This document shows positions 24,737-37,000 of a stretch of 64,000 bases of DNA, piece by piece (the first letter of the stretch is position 1; each line of letters starts with the position of its first letter). Location of the stretch: NCBI RefSeq assembly GCF_015832195.1, contig NC_052016.1, positions 31,207,129 to 31,271,128 of the forward strand, read 5' to 3'. A model generated the notes under the pieces. That model worked only from the letters and a program-made list of their open reading frames with translations, did no database searches and was not told the DNA's origin. The stretch comes from Motacilla alba alba. Taxonomy: Eukaryota; Chordata; Aves; Passeriformes; Motacillidae. The position numbers and the translations under genes were made by a program.

Positions 24737-24867
24737 GGCAACGGAAGGGCGGAGCCCGCCCGCCGGCGCCCGCTGATGACGCCCGGCGGGGGTCGGAGCG
24801 GGAAGGGGCGGCCCGCGTTCTCCGCTTCCCCATTCCCCGCGTCCCTCGCCGGCGCCGCGGGGCGAGG

Positions 24868-25064
24868 ATGAGGCTGAAGCTGCTCGGTGCGGGCGGCGGG
24901 CGGCTGGGCTCGCTGGCGGGGCTGGGCCGCGGCGGGGCCGGCACGCTGGCGCTGCCCGGCTGCCTGCTGTACACGCGGACTGGCGCGGCGCCGCACCTCA
25001 CCCACGACACGCTGCGGGAGGTGCGCGGCGTGCCCGGCGTGGCGCACATCGCCCTGCCCGCCCT
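24868..25064 (+). CDS. QTRT2: QTRT2 exon 1
   Basis: Starts at ATG in a GAGGATGAGG context and encodes residues 1-65 ([11 protein letters not shown] to HIALPA) plus two bases. Donor CCCT|gtgagt. GC-rich, inside the CpG island. Confidence 0.95.
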
Positions 25065-28000
25065 GTGAGTACCGCGCCCGGGCCGGGGGCCCCTGCTTGC
25101 CCATCCGAGGGAGGTGCAGGGCGGGGTAGGAAGGGTGAGGGGAAGGGAGCTGGAGGGCTGAGTGATTTTTAGCGTGTTTAGGCCAAACGCATAGTGGTGA
25201 CTTCACAGTCATCTTCCTGAGGTGGGTAGCAGGGCTAGGGAGGTGATTCTGCCCCTCTGCTTTACTAACACCCCACCGGGAGTGCTGCATCCAGCACTGG
25301 AGCCAGCACCGTGAGAAGGATGGGGGCCTGTTAGACCAGGTCCTTTGGAGCACCACAAAGATGCTCAGAGGGCTGGAGCATCGTTCCTGTAACAATGGCA
25401 GAGAGATTCGAGGGTGTTCAGCCTGGAGAAGAGAAGGGTCCAGGGAGACCTTTTACCAGGCTTCTGGTACCTAAAGGGGGATTATAGGACAGATGGGGAC
25501 AGATTTTTAACAGAGCCTGTTGTGGTAGGATTAGTAGTAATGGGTTTAAACTGTAAGAGGGTATCTCTTGTAATGAGGGTGGTGAAACACTGGACCAGGT
25601 TGCCCAGAGAGGTGGTAGGTACTCTGAAGGAACCCGTGGGTTTCGGGCTGTAAATCCCCCGGCTAGCTTGGGATTTACGCCCGCACGGATCCTACATGGA
25701 CGAAGTAAAGGACGAGAAGCGCTCTTTCTCCACGTGGTTCTGATGTCCTGTTTATTAGCTGGAAGGGGACATCTGCATCGTAGGGTTTCCAGGTGAAGAA
25801 GAGAGAGCGAACGCCCAACTCAAGGGACATTTATACCCGCGGAATGGGAGGCGGGGACAGAAGGCCACACCAGTGGGGAGGGGCGAAGGGAGGGGCTTCA
25901 AGGGACAAGACCACAGGTACAAGACCTCAGGTGAATCTGAGGGATACGCCATCTGAGAAAAGGGGGGAAACATTTGTATAACACAACACCCAGTGCAGCA
26001 TCCAAATAACAATCTAGTGCATCACAACAGTACTCCATACCTGAAGATATTTAATGTAAAACTGGAGCAGCAAGTAACTCTCAAAACTAGTTAAGTTGCA
26101 ACTGAAAGGAAAGATTAACATGGTAAAGCTTGTGCAGTTGTTGAGTGATGTGTACACATTAGCGATGCTCCCCAAAAAGTCACAGTATAGCTTCATGCTC
26201 TCCATCAAGTCAGTGGTCCCTGGTCGGTGCACGTGAAAGCTTTACATTTTTGCCACAGAATTATAAGCGCCCCAGGTTGTGAGCTGTGATTCTAGAGCTC
26301 TGTGACTCTGGCATTTCATTCCATCTGTCCCTGCTTCACTGCCTGACAGCTGGATGGCAAATACCAGCTCAGTGTCAGACAAAGCATAAGTATGGGGAAA
26401 AAAGCCTTAGTTATGAAACCACCAATCTCTCTAGACAGTTGTCTGCTTAGTTAATGTGTTCCTATATCTGGATTGCAGGGCAGAAATTCATGATGTCCTG
26501 GAAGAGTTTAAAGAAGGAGCTGCAAAATTTATGGGTAAAGTACAAGTATTTGCTTGTATATCTGAGACATGATGCAGGTGGATCCCACTAGAGCATGTTC
26601 AGGTAGTATAGTAGGCAGAAATATGTAGGCTTTGCACATTTAGGGATTTTCTCACTCAAAGTGGCACTAAGGAAGACTTAAAATTGTATGTTGTCACTAG
26701 TATGGCCAAAAATCCTTCGATCAGGCTACAGAGTGATAATGTGTCTGTAATTTCTATAAATTGCAGACAGTTGTTTGTGTATGGAATCTAGCATATTTTG
26801 CAAGGAAAAAAAAGAGTTGCCTGCTATTGCCTACTATGCTTGTTTTGTTTGTTTTAGTTTTTTAAAAAGCACATGAAAATTTGGGACTTGCATTTCATGA
26901 TGTATAAAAAAAATTATGGTTTGTCTTTTCAAAGGAAGTTTGCACCCGAATTTCAATAAATCACACCTGTTTGGAGCAATTTACTCCTTCAAGAAAAATT
27001 TAAAAATGTCTTTGTCTGGAACTTTCTGGAGGCTTTACCAGTTTCAGTGACTATCTCTGAAGAGAGCATGGAGACACACTGTCCAGCTCTCTGACATTTG
27101 AAACCTCCAGCAGGGATGATAAATTTCTCATTTGTGTAGTTGATATGTTCTCTAACTCTTCTATTCTCACTCTTGTGAGGGTGGTGAGCCACTCAAGTTG
27201 CTCAAAGAAGTTGTGACTATCCCATCCCTGGAAATGTTCAAGGCCAGGTTGGATAGGGCTTTGAGCAACATGGTCTAGTAGAAGGTGTCCCTGCCCATGA
27301 GGCATGATCTCTAAGGTCCCTTCCAAGGCAAACCATTCTATGATTCTACCTTGTCCTTCCTTAAAAGTTCTAGGTTTGGGATTGTTGCTAGTTTGGATTG
27401 TGTCAGGTGTCTCCAACGTATCAGTTTTCAGTTGAGTGGCCAAGCGAGTCGGCTGTTGGGTCTGGAAAATTTTAATAGGTGGAGTATTAATCAAGAAGTA
27501 ACAAATAAATCCCAAAGCAGCTATGTAGGCTGCAGAACCAAAGAGGGTTGTTTCATGCTTTGTCCTGCTGCTGCACTCTTCTCCAGGCAGTTAGTAAAGC
27601 TGAGGAAGAAGTCTGTCTTCTTTGGTGCTGACAGATAGATGAACAGTATCTTCTTTGTCAGAATGGATGTATTTGTGTGGGGGACAATACCCCGTTCCTT
27701 TTCGCAGATCTGCAAGCCACATCTTTGCCTTAGCTTTGCTTTGGTTCATGAAACTCTGCTCTGGATCTGTCTCTCTCTTTTCAGGTATGCCAGATGCTGT
27801 GCTCTACTGCTCCCTTCATGACCCAGTCACTTCCTGCCCCTCTGGCTACAACACTAACAAGGTACAGTAGCTATGAAGACTTGAAAGGCTTCACCTAAAG
27901 TTCCCAAAAGAAATCTGCCAATCCTCTCTTCATCTTTGTTGGTGTGCTCAGATAGCCATAAGATTAGCAAAATAAATCTTTGCACAAAGAGGATTGTCTT

Positions 28001-31000
28001 TTACATGCTCATACCTCCAACTAAATGAAGCTGTACATGTTCTTACTTGGCAGCATGTTTCCTGAATGGTTCCTGAGCAGTTAAGTGGCAATTCAGGTAG
28101 AAAGGAGAGCTCTGGACTACCATGCTGTTGTGGTTTAAATGGCAGTAAAAGAAAATACCTGTGTTTTGGCATATTTGCTGTACAGGCTTGTGCTTATGCC
28201 ACTGATAAGCAGTAAATCTGAACCCCTGTATGTGTATTTACATACAGCCTGCTACAGGCCCACAAAGGGGAAGGACATCAGCATTTTTGCAGGATGGTGG
28301 CTCAGCAATCCAGGGGTGCATAGTTGCAGACATTTGCATATTCCACCCCACAGGCACACACGCTGCTGTGAAATCCACACACTGCCTGCTGCCTGACACA
28401 GCTTCATGCTGAAGCTCCTGGCACCTGCTCAGATACATCAGTCCCAAGGGCTGTTTGGGTATGGCCACTTTTGGTGAAAGGTCACTGAGTGATGGAGGAT
28501 AACTCCTGCCAGACAGCTATCAATGTATATTCCTTGCTGCTGGGATCCAGGCTGAGTCCTGTCTCTCTGCAGGGCAGGAATTACCTGAAGCTTGTCTCAC
28601 TGTTGTGCAGCTTTGAGGTGAGAGCAGCAGTCTAAACCTGGGTGTTGGGAGTGTGATTCAGAAGTTTTTTTGTTTTTTTAAATACGCTGGTCAAGATATC
28701 TGTCACCTTGTTGTAAGGCCTTCCACAGCTGGATCTATGCTGACAAATATTTATAAAAGCTTTTTGAAAGCAAAGGGACAGAAAGCTCTGTGCCAGAAAG
28801 CCTGGCACTGGCTGGATTTAAATAATCACAGGATAATGCTCAGCTCTCTAAGCTGCATGGCTATTTTATTTATTAAAGCAGCTTTTTTCCTCTCTTTTCC
28901 TCTCGAGAACAGAATGAAGGTAACTAGATGTGATTACACTCTGCCCTTTGGCTCAGACAGCTCTGAGTTTCCTCTGCATGCCTTCACCAGCTGTTCCTTG
29001 ATGCTCTCATAGTAAGAGGCAGTGGGTACTGTCTGAACAACATGCTGCTGCAGAAAAACACACAGCTGCTGTGTTTCAGTTACTCTGTAGACGCAAATTT
29101 TGGAACTCCATTTGGAGTTGCTCTTTTTTTAAATTGGAAATATGGAAATAATTTTATTGCTTTGGAGACTTCTGGTTTTATTCAAATTTGGTGAAATTGA
29201 CTGATAAGGCCAGCAGTAATCAGGATGGATGGATGGACAACAGGCACGTGGTATACTTGTGCAGTCCTTTTGGGTCTTTGTGGGGACCAGACCAAAGGAA
29301 AAAAAAAAAAAGCTTCTGCTCATATTTTTTGCATCTGCTGATGAAATTCAATTTGCAAATTAGTATACATGTATACATGAGAGCTGCTCTGCTTAATCTG
29401 TCTGTCTGGCACAGGCTAGGAGAATGCGTTTATACCCTCAGGCCCCAAAAAGTGCCCATAACACTCCAAGCTATATGCTGTTTCTGACAGCTGAAAACCC
29501 TTTCTCATTTAAAAAGGCATGAACAGAATTGCAGATGAAAAGAGCTGACTTCCAAAGGGCTCAAGCCCTTTACTTAACCTACTTGAATACTCCTTTAAAG
29601 TTTTGGAGCAGCAGTTTCACAAGCCTAACAATAATACAACCAAAGCAATGGTCAAGCTGCACTCACAGGTTAATTACAGATTCTGCAAAATAGGCTAAAA
29701 TATGAACATTTTATGAGTCTGAATGTTTAGTGAATTGAATGGTGACATCTGCTAGGTGTTCAGGTAAGAAAACCTCCCTGTCCACGTGCTTTTGTCTTGC
29801 TATAAATTCTTTTGAAGGTACCACAGAGTAGTGATGTAAGATGGGGTCCTAGGTGTGCTGGCATGATTGGAAGCATGTGAAGAGACAGGGAAGATTGTGT
29901 ATGAAATCCTAATGAACCATTCCTTACATCGACTTGGTTTGGGTATTTCAGTGCCTTCTAGAGTTGCTGGATTTGGGACCTAAAATAACATGGGGTTCTA
30001 AGATTGAATGCTTAACAAGCTTTTGTATTCTTCCCAGACTGCATGGTTTATATAAATGCATACATTCACGTGCGTTGTGTGATTTAAGTGCTCAGAAGAG
30101 AAAGTTTCTTGGGTTTGCATTTTGTACAGAAAACTAGCAAGTTGTATTTGCCACTGCAGCCTTTGCTGCTTTTTATACGCTTTTGCTTACTTGAAAACAA
30201 GTTTGGTGGTAATTCAAGCTTTTTTTTTTTCCCAATTCTGCCACTAATTTGTGTAATGAGAGGCTAGCTGCTCTATCTTTGATTCTTAAATATGAAGAAG
30301 TCAGTGTTGAGTGGGATGGTTTCATCAAAGAGTATCATAGAAATTCCAGTTCAGTCATTTATCTCCTTTCATTCATTGTGCCAAGTGCAGCTGATTATCT
30401 GAGACGTGCTCCAGGGGAATTTATCTAATGAGCTATCATTTCAGTAGTTGGTGTTTCACTAGACCAATTCCTTCTCTCCTTTCACCCTGAAGATCTGTTG
30501 TCCTTTGCAACTGCTATTCATCCCTGTTCTTCCTGTACAGACGGTCTCCCTGTGGGGAAGCTCAGGACGCGTGGAGATGACGGCTTCCAAGTTCATGGAC
30601 ATCCAGCGGGCCATCCAGCCAGACTGGTTCCAGTGCATCTCTGATGGAGACACCATTTCTGGGGAAGCTGGCAGAAAAAGAGCCAAGAAGTCTGTGGATA
30701 GGTCACTTTCCTTCTTGGATATATGCCTTCAGCTGCAAGAAAAATCACCGGTAAGGTCCCCAAGATACTGAGGCAATATCACTGCAAGTGCTTCTTGGTC
30801 TCTGCTGCATCCTGGACCAGCCCCAGGAAATTGTAGTAGGAAGTTGTGTCACATGAATATCAGAGAATGCCCAGCTTACAGTCCAGAGTGGGTATAACCA
30901 GTAGCACAGTGAGTTTTCCTTCTTTCCTTCCTTTAGTAAATTATCTTCTGCACCAGGATCACCCCTCATCTCTACTCATTGAGGAGAACTGAATTTTAGG

Positions 31001-34000
31001 ATTTTTCTTTCTGCATTTGGGTTGTGATGCATTTCTTTCACTTACCTTATTATTAGATGCATTGGCAAAGTGGTATCTTCTTATTCAGCTCAAGAAAACC
31101 CATCTTTTTGCTCTGAAGTCCCCTTGGTTCCAGGTGAGAGAGGATTTGATAGAATTACTAAGTGCTATTCTTTATTTCTTCCAGCAGCTTTGAAACTTCC
31201 CTCCCTTTTAGTGAAAGGAGACATACTATCTGAGTCTGCACTACAAAGGAAAACAGGTGACAGGAGTTAGTGTTTGGATCTCCTGAAAGGGATTTCCCTG
31301 TGACATCAGGTGTCTGAGAGCCAGGATAATGGCACCTGCTTTTTATTTTGCACTAACACATCCATTGCTGAGATCCCCATTCATAAAAAGCCATGTACAA
31401 AGATGGTGTGTGGTTATTGCCTTGTATAGGGAGGTGGGAAGAATGGCATCAAAATTCTCAGTGAGTTAGTGTCAATGCAAGGAGCAGAATCTTGTCTCTA
31501 CTAGTCCCATTTCTGACACATGGACTTCACAGTGTTGTGTGGGGAATAGTCTTGCGTGAGATGAAACCCCATGGCTCTGGCAAGTTCCTGGGAATGTGGG
31601 GCTTAAGTAGCAGGCATCTGAAGTCTGGGCTGTGAGATGTCTTTCATGTCTTTGGCAGAGCATGCTCTAACACTTGCAGCTTTCTCCTGGGACAGGAACT
31701 ACAAGGAAGTGTAATGTTTGGGGCAGTTGAAGGTGGAGATATCTTGGAAGAGAGGCTCAGATCAGCCAGGGAGACTGCCAAGCGGCCCGTGGGTGGCTTT
31801 CTGCTAGATGGCTTCCAGGGAAGTGTCATGGCCAAGGAGACCAAGTTGAAACTGATAGCTTCTGTCACAGCAGAGCTGCCAGAGGATAAACCAAGGTAAG
31901 TTGTGTGGGCAACATCCCAAGAAATCCATCTGTCCTATTATGAGGAGCATCTACAGGCTGCTGTGCAGTTTCTCTGTAGGAAATAATCATTGTATTGCAT
32001 AGCTCTCTGTGTGTCTGACTGCATAAATTTTACCATTGTCAGGCTGCAGTCTTCAACACTTGTTTCAGTTTTTAGCTGCAACTGACACCAGGCTTTGCTC
32101 ATACTGTGGGTTTGAGGAAAAGTTTTTAGGAAGAGTTACAGGTAGGATATATCAGGGTTACTTGCATTTGGAGATCATGGTTTACTTGAAGTTCATCTTG
32201 AACAAAAATGTTATTATCAAGGTATTTTACAGAGACTTCTTCTCAGTAAAAGTGTCATGTTTCCAGTTCTCTCTGTCCTGAACTGGCAGATGGCAGAGAG
32301 GGGTGCTGGCAGAACCAGCCAGTGCTTGCTACACAATCTTGGTAGCCAGCTCTGTCCTAGTACCCGAGGCACTGAGCCTGTGCACTACCCAGGGTGGTAC
32401 AGGCTGGCCCAGAACAGTAGTATTCTCTTCTTGGACGGTGTGGGGCTTATTGCATATCTGAGTTGTTAGCTGTGCCTGTCAGACTCATGCCAAGGACTGG
32501 ACAGGAGTGGCAGCTTTCTTAATCCTTATAACTGACTTACAGTAACTAAAGACTTCTTGAAAATGTGTGCTAATATTTGCTAGTGGTTCGGAAATGTAGG
32601 GGTTTCTTTATTGGTTTGAGCTCACTGGATTGTTCTTACCAGAGCAACTGCTACAGAAATAATATGGTTGCTTTTTTCATCATTTCCTGAAGAGAATGAC
32701 TGAGGCCCCATTGTGTTCCTGCTTCCCTCCTCTGACCTAATGGTGTTTAAAAGGAAATTAAATGCAAGAGCACTGTGTCTGGTATTGTAGCTTGTTCTTG
32801 CTTAGGGGTGCCTGGGGTTGGAATTTTCCTGACAATTAGGAGGCTTGCTGTGTTGTTGCTATCCTGTGTGGTTGAGCTACTTAAAAGATCCCCTGGGAGC
32901 ATTAGAGTCCAATCTGCTCCGCTAACCTCAGTGTCTACCTGTGCATCTGCCTCATCCATCAAATAGGTTGCTTGTCTTGTTAAGACAAGTGTTTCTGACC
33001 TCTTGATAGGAAGAGAGCTGGTTAGCCCCAGCAGGTCTTGGAAGTACCTCTCATGAATTTCAGGCAGTCCTTGCTCCTGAATCACCCTTGCCATTCTGGT
33101 TGGAGAAGTTGTTCTCCATCTCTGTTATACCCCAGCATGAAATTCTCTCGAAAACAAACGCTTTTTGTGCTTCACTGAAGAAGTGGCTGCTTTTTGTGTG
33201 ATTGTAAAATGATCTTATGAGTGTACTCTTTATAAAGAATCCTTTCATGTTCCTAAAGGGGCTGAAGTCACTTGATAAAATTTGTTTTCCTTTCCAATAG
33301 CATAGGAACCCTTGCAAGAACAAATATTTGTCCTTACCTGTGCAGAGATGAGTTTCAGCAAGGCTTTGATCATATATGCAGAGCTACTGTTTTGACTTTT
33401 GCATTTCATTTTCTCCCTGTCATGGGAACCTGAAACATAAAACACTCATGCTGTAAACTTTTCTCCTCATTCTGTGCTCATCAATTTAATTGGAGTACTT
33501 AGAAAAGTGACTAAAAATGGCACCTTGTTACTTCATTTATCAGCCCCTGTGTATTTTCCTAATTATCTGTTTAGCTCATTGCCCTACATTAACTTTTACT
33601 GCTTTCAGCCTGTGCACCTGCAGGAGAGCAGACACTGCTCTACTCTCTTACACTTCACCCACCCTCGGTGAAGCTGCCAACTAAATTTGGCTGTCAGCAG
33701 GATCTCTATTACCACTGATGGCAATCCAGCCAGGCTCTTCCTGGCTCTTAATGCCATGTCTCAGGAGATGTTACAGCCCACGTTCTTGGGTAAAATAATT
33801 TGAGAAGATAGGGTGTAAGGAGAAGGGAAGATTAAAGCAAGGAGGTTTCCTCTTTCTAACAATGTTTTTTATTAGTGTGTTCTCCCCCAGGCAGTTTTCC
33901 AAGTGCTATAGGATGTGTCTGTCACCTGAAGGACTTGTATCTTTGACCAGCCATCTACTGCTGTCTCTATTAAGACTCTTTTTAAACAGCTAACAAGCAA

Positions 34001-37000
34001 AAGGGTCCATGTGTCTGGGAATTGGTAGTTCATTGGGTCACAAACATGGTTAAGGAAGATATCTGTTCTATGGCACAGATGTTATGAATCTAATGGTATT
34101 TATGTGTATGGGAAAGAAATCACATACAAATCGCTTCAAACACAATGAACAGAATGGGGTTTTTCCACAGTAAATGAGGAATTTTTGCTGTCTTCCAAAG
34201 GGAAAATAATCAAAAGCCTGTTATGTAGTGGATATGTGGGAGGTGGGAAAGCGGAAGCACACGGAATTCTGAGTGATGACTGTTACCAGTTGCAGAGATA
34301 AGCTACATGTGCTGCACATGACCTGGAGGTCTTTTCCTTGAGGTACCTGTTTGCTTCTACTCAGAATATTGTCTGTTTTTCTTCCTGTGTGTCTTCTACA
34401 GAATCATTCATGGTGTAGGCAAACCAGATGAGGTGCTTGAGTGCATTGAAAGGGGAGTGGACATTTTTGAGAGCTTCTTCCCCTTCCAAGTGACGGAGAG
34501 AGGCTGTGCCTTGGTTTTCAGTTACGACTGCCATCCAGATCCTGAAGCAACAGGTAGGCTTCTTGATGGTTGTTATAGATTTTGCATTTAATATTGTGGT
34601 AAGCATAATTAATACTTGGGAGCAATCTGTATTTGAGGGCTTCATTCCTGAAGTAAGTGCAGTGACCACTGGAAAACCTGGGATTCCACTACCACATGTT
34701 GCTTTTGAAGGCAGGGTGCTTTGGTGTGATATCTGTTGAGTACAGCTGGAGGACTCTGAATGTCTCATTAGCCAAAATATGATGATTAAATATTTCTTAA
34801 ACACCTCCTGAATAGAGGGGTTTTAGTTTGACACTGTTGGCAAATTTTCTGTTACCATTAGCAGTGAAGGCTGGACCTATTAAGCGATCTCCAGGATTTA
34901 ATCATTATGTGTCTGTTGTAATTTTTTTTAAGTTCTTTTTTCTAGCTGTCAGAAGTCTCCCATTTATTTGGGCAGTTTTCCTTTCTGTCCTTGCATTCAT
35001 AGGTTTATATCAAAACCAAAATGCTCTGTTCATTATACTGTGAGACGGGAATGTGTATCACCTATTAAAGCACTTATCAAATGTGTTTCAAACAGCTGTT
35101 TTGCTTTGGCCTATTAAATGTTTTTAATATAGGGAAATGTTTCACATTTTTTCTCTTGGGTAGAACCGAGTGACTTTTCATGACTGGATAATTCAGAGCC
35201 AGTTAAATAGAGCAGAACATCTTGTTTCTTCATGCTGGCTGCTATTTTTTAACCCATTTCTTTGTTTGTTGTTCTTTCTCTTGTCTTACTTTATTCTTAA
35301 ATTTTAAGGCTCTGGGTAATGGTAGTGGTTTTGTCCCGTGTCTGTTTTAAACACAGTAAGCATGGATTATGCAAACAGTAATATTGTTATTTCAAGATAC
35401 GTCTCCTTCTCCTTAAGAACAAACTCAAAAATGCAAACCTATAAAAACATGGGATGATTCTTTATTTTTCAGATAGATGCTGAGAAGGCAGATGTTGACC
35501 CACCTCTTCTGAATTAGTACTACTGGCCTCTTTTGATTCCAGGGTTTTTTTTTAAAAAAAAAAGCAAGAGGCGTCTAAATCCCTGAATGATCACAGCATG
35601 GAAAGTAGAATGACTGAATCCAGATGAGTTGCCTGTCTACTCTAACAAAATCTCAATAAAATCCATTTGTTCAGGTGATTGCATTCTATTCAGCATGCAG
35701 TTCAGTCAAAATACTTTTGACATTTTATAAAGAATTCAGCTCAGTAGAGCAGCAAAAAGTTATACTGTTGTTTCAGCTCTAACTTTTGATTAGTTCTAGT
35801 TGATAAGTTTTCACTTGTCTCTTGCTGTTTTGATCATCTAAAACTAACCTAGAGCAATTAAAGTAAAATATCTGCTTTCTAGAAAAAAGAGGTGGAAACT
35901 TGTGGCAGGAGTTTTCAGCTGGCAAGAAAGTGGAAGTATCTTCTGTAAGGTCACTACCCTTGCTCTTCTCTTGCTCTAAGGCTGTTGTCTTTTTAATTTA
36001 ATCAGTTTTAACACAAAATGGGATCCAGGACCTGGAGAAGAATGGTGCTCAAGAAGACCAGGAGGAAGTCTTCAAAGCTGACCCAGAAATGACACCATTT
36101 GAGATATCGCTGAAGGATAAAAAGTACGTGAGTTTGTGAGAAGGGTACCTGCAGCTGTATGACTAAATGTGATGCTTTAGTCCTCTGTATTTATTTGCAA
36201 CTGGTCAGCAGCTGGACGAGAGACTTCATAAAACATGAAGTTGAAGAGAGTACTTCTGGACAATGAGCAGATAGTGTTGGACAAGCATTCTGGCTTTTTA
36301 TCAGGCAATAGCCTAGCTCTGAAAGTGCTGTCTTTTGCCTGACCTAGAGCCGGGGGTTTTCTGATCATTTATTCAGCAAACATTCTGTAGTTATAATTAT
36401 GTCTCAGCTCAAAGACCATAGATTCACAAAGGTGGTCTGGGAATCACTTTGTTCTTCCACATCTAACTTGGGTTGTCTTGAGATACTAGATTTTATTTAA
36501 ACTATGGAGACCCTCTACTCTCTGACTCAGTTTGGGCAGCTGCAGAGCAGTTCTGCCATTTCTGGAGACTTCACAAAAACTTTGGCCATTGTTACCACTT
36601 GTCTTTCCTTCTCTTTGTCACAGCTACTCCCAGTCTGTCTGAGTGGACAATTGTGTTGCTTTGCTCTCTGTCTGAAATGGTGCATCTCGAATACTGTTCT
36701 GTGAATAGTGGGATTAGTAAATCTGTGGTTTTGGTGGCTTTCTCCTTCATAAATTGTGTGATAGCTGTCTTGCACTGCAGCTTTTGTGGCAGGGAAGGCA
36801 CAGATGGGGCCTCTGCTGTTAGCTGTGATGTAGTTGGAGTTATTCTGACTTAAATGTATGGCCTTTGGGCTCCGAAGTGAGTTCTGGCATGAGGAGGCCT
36901 GGGGTTTTCAGCAGCTATGGTCCCACACCATGGCAGGGTGTGGGAGTTACCTGATCTTTAAGGTCCCTTCCAACCCAAACCACCTCTGATATCTGATGTC

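Larger units (their letters stand above)
24440..25130. promoter_or_regulatory. CpG island at the CCDC191/QTRT2 head-to-head promoter
   Basis: This block is strongly GC- and CpG-rich, in contrast to flanking A/T-rich introns, and it spans both first exons. The start codons face away from each other 131 bp apart (24736 and 24868). Between them are GC boxes (GGGCGG near 24745 and GGGGCGG near 24804), an ETS-like ACGGAAG at 24741 and a TGATGACG element near 24774; there is no TATA box. The arrangement implies shared, broadly active transcription. Confidence 0.9.

Noticed and set aside
24326..25395. Several 180-250-codon frames on both strands over the CpG island
   Set aside because: They are Pro/Arg/Ala-rich shadows produced by high GC content. 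The real first exons of CCDC191 and QTRT2 occupy this DNA in other frames.
36124..36132. gtgagt donor 4 nt after the chosen QTRT2 exon 7 end
   Set aside because: Using it would put a second GTAC in the junction and break the conserved K-Y-x-x-D-F reading frame; gtacgt at 36124 keeps it.
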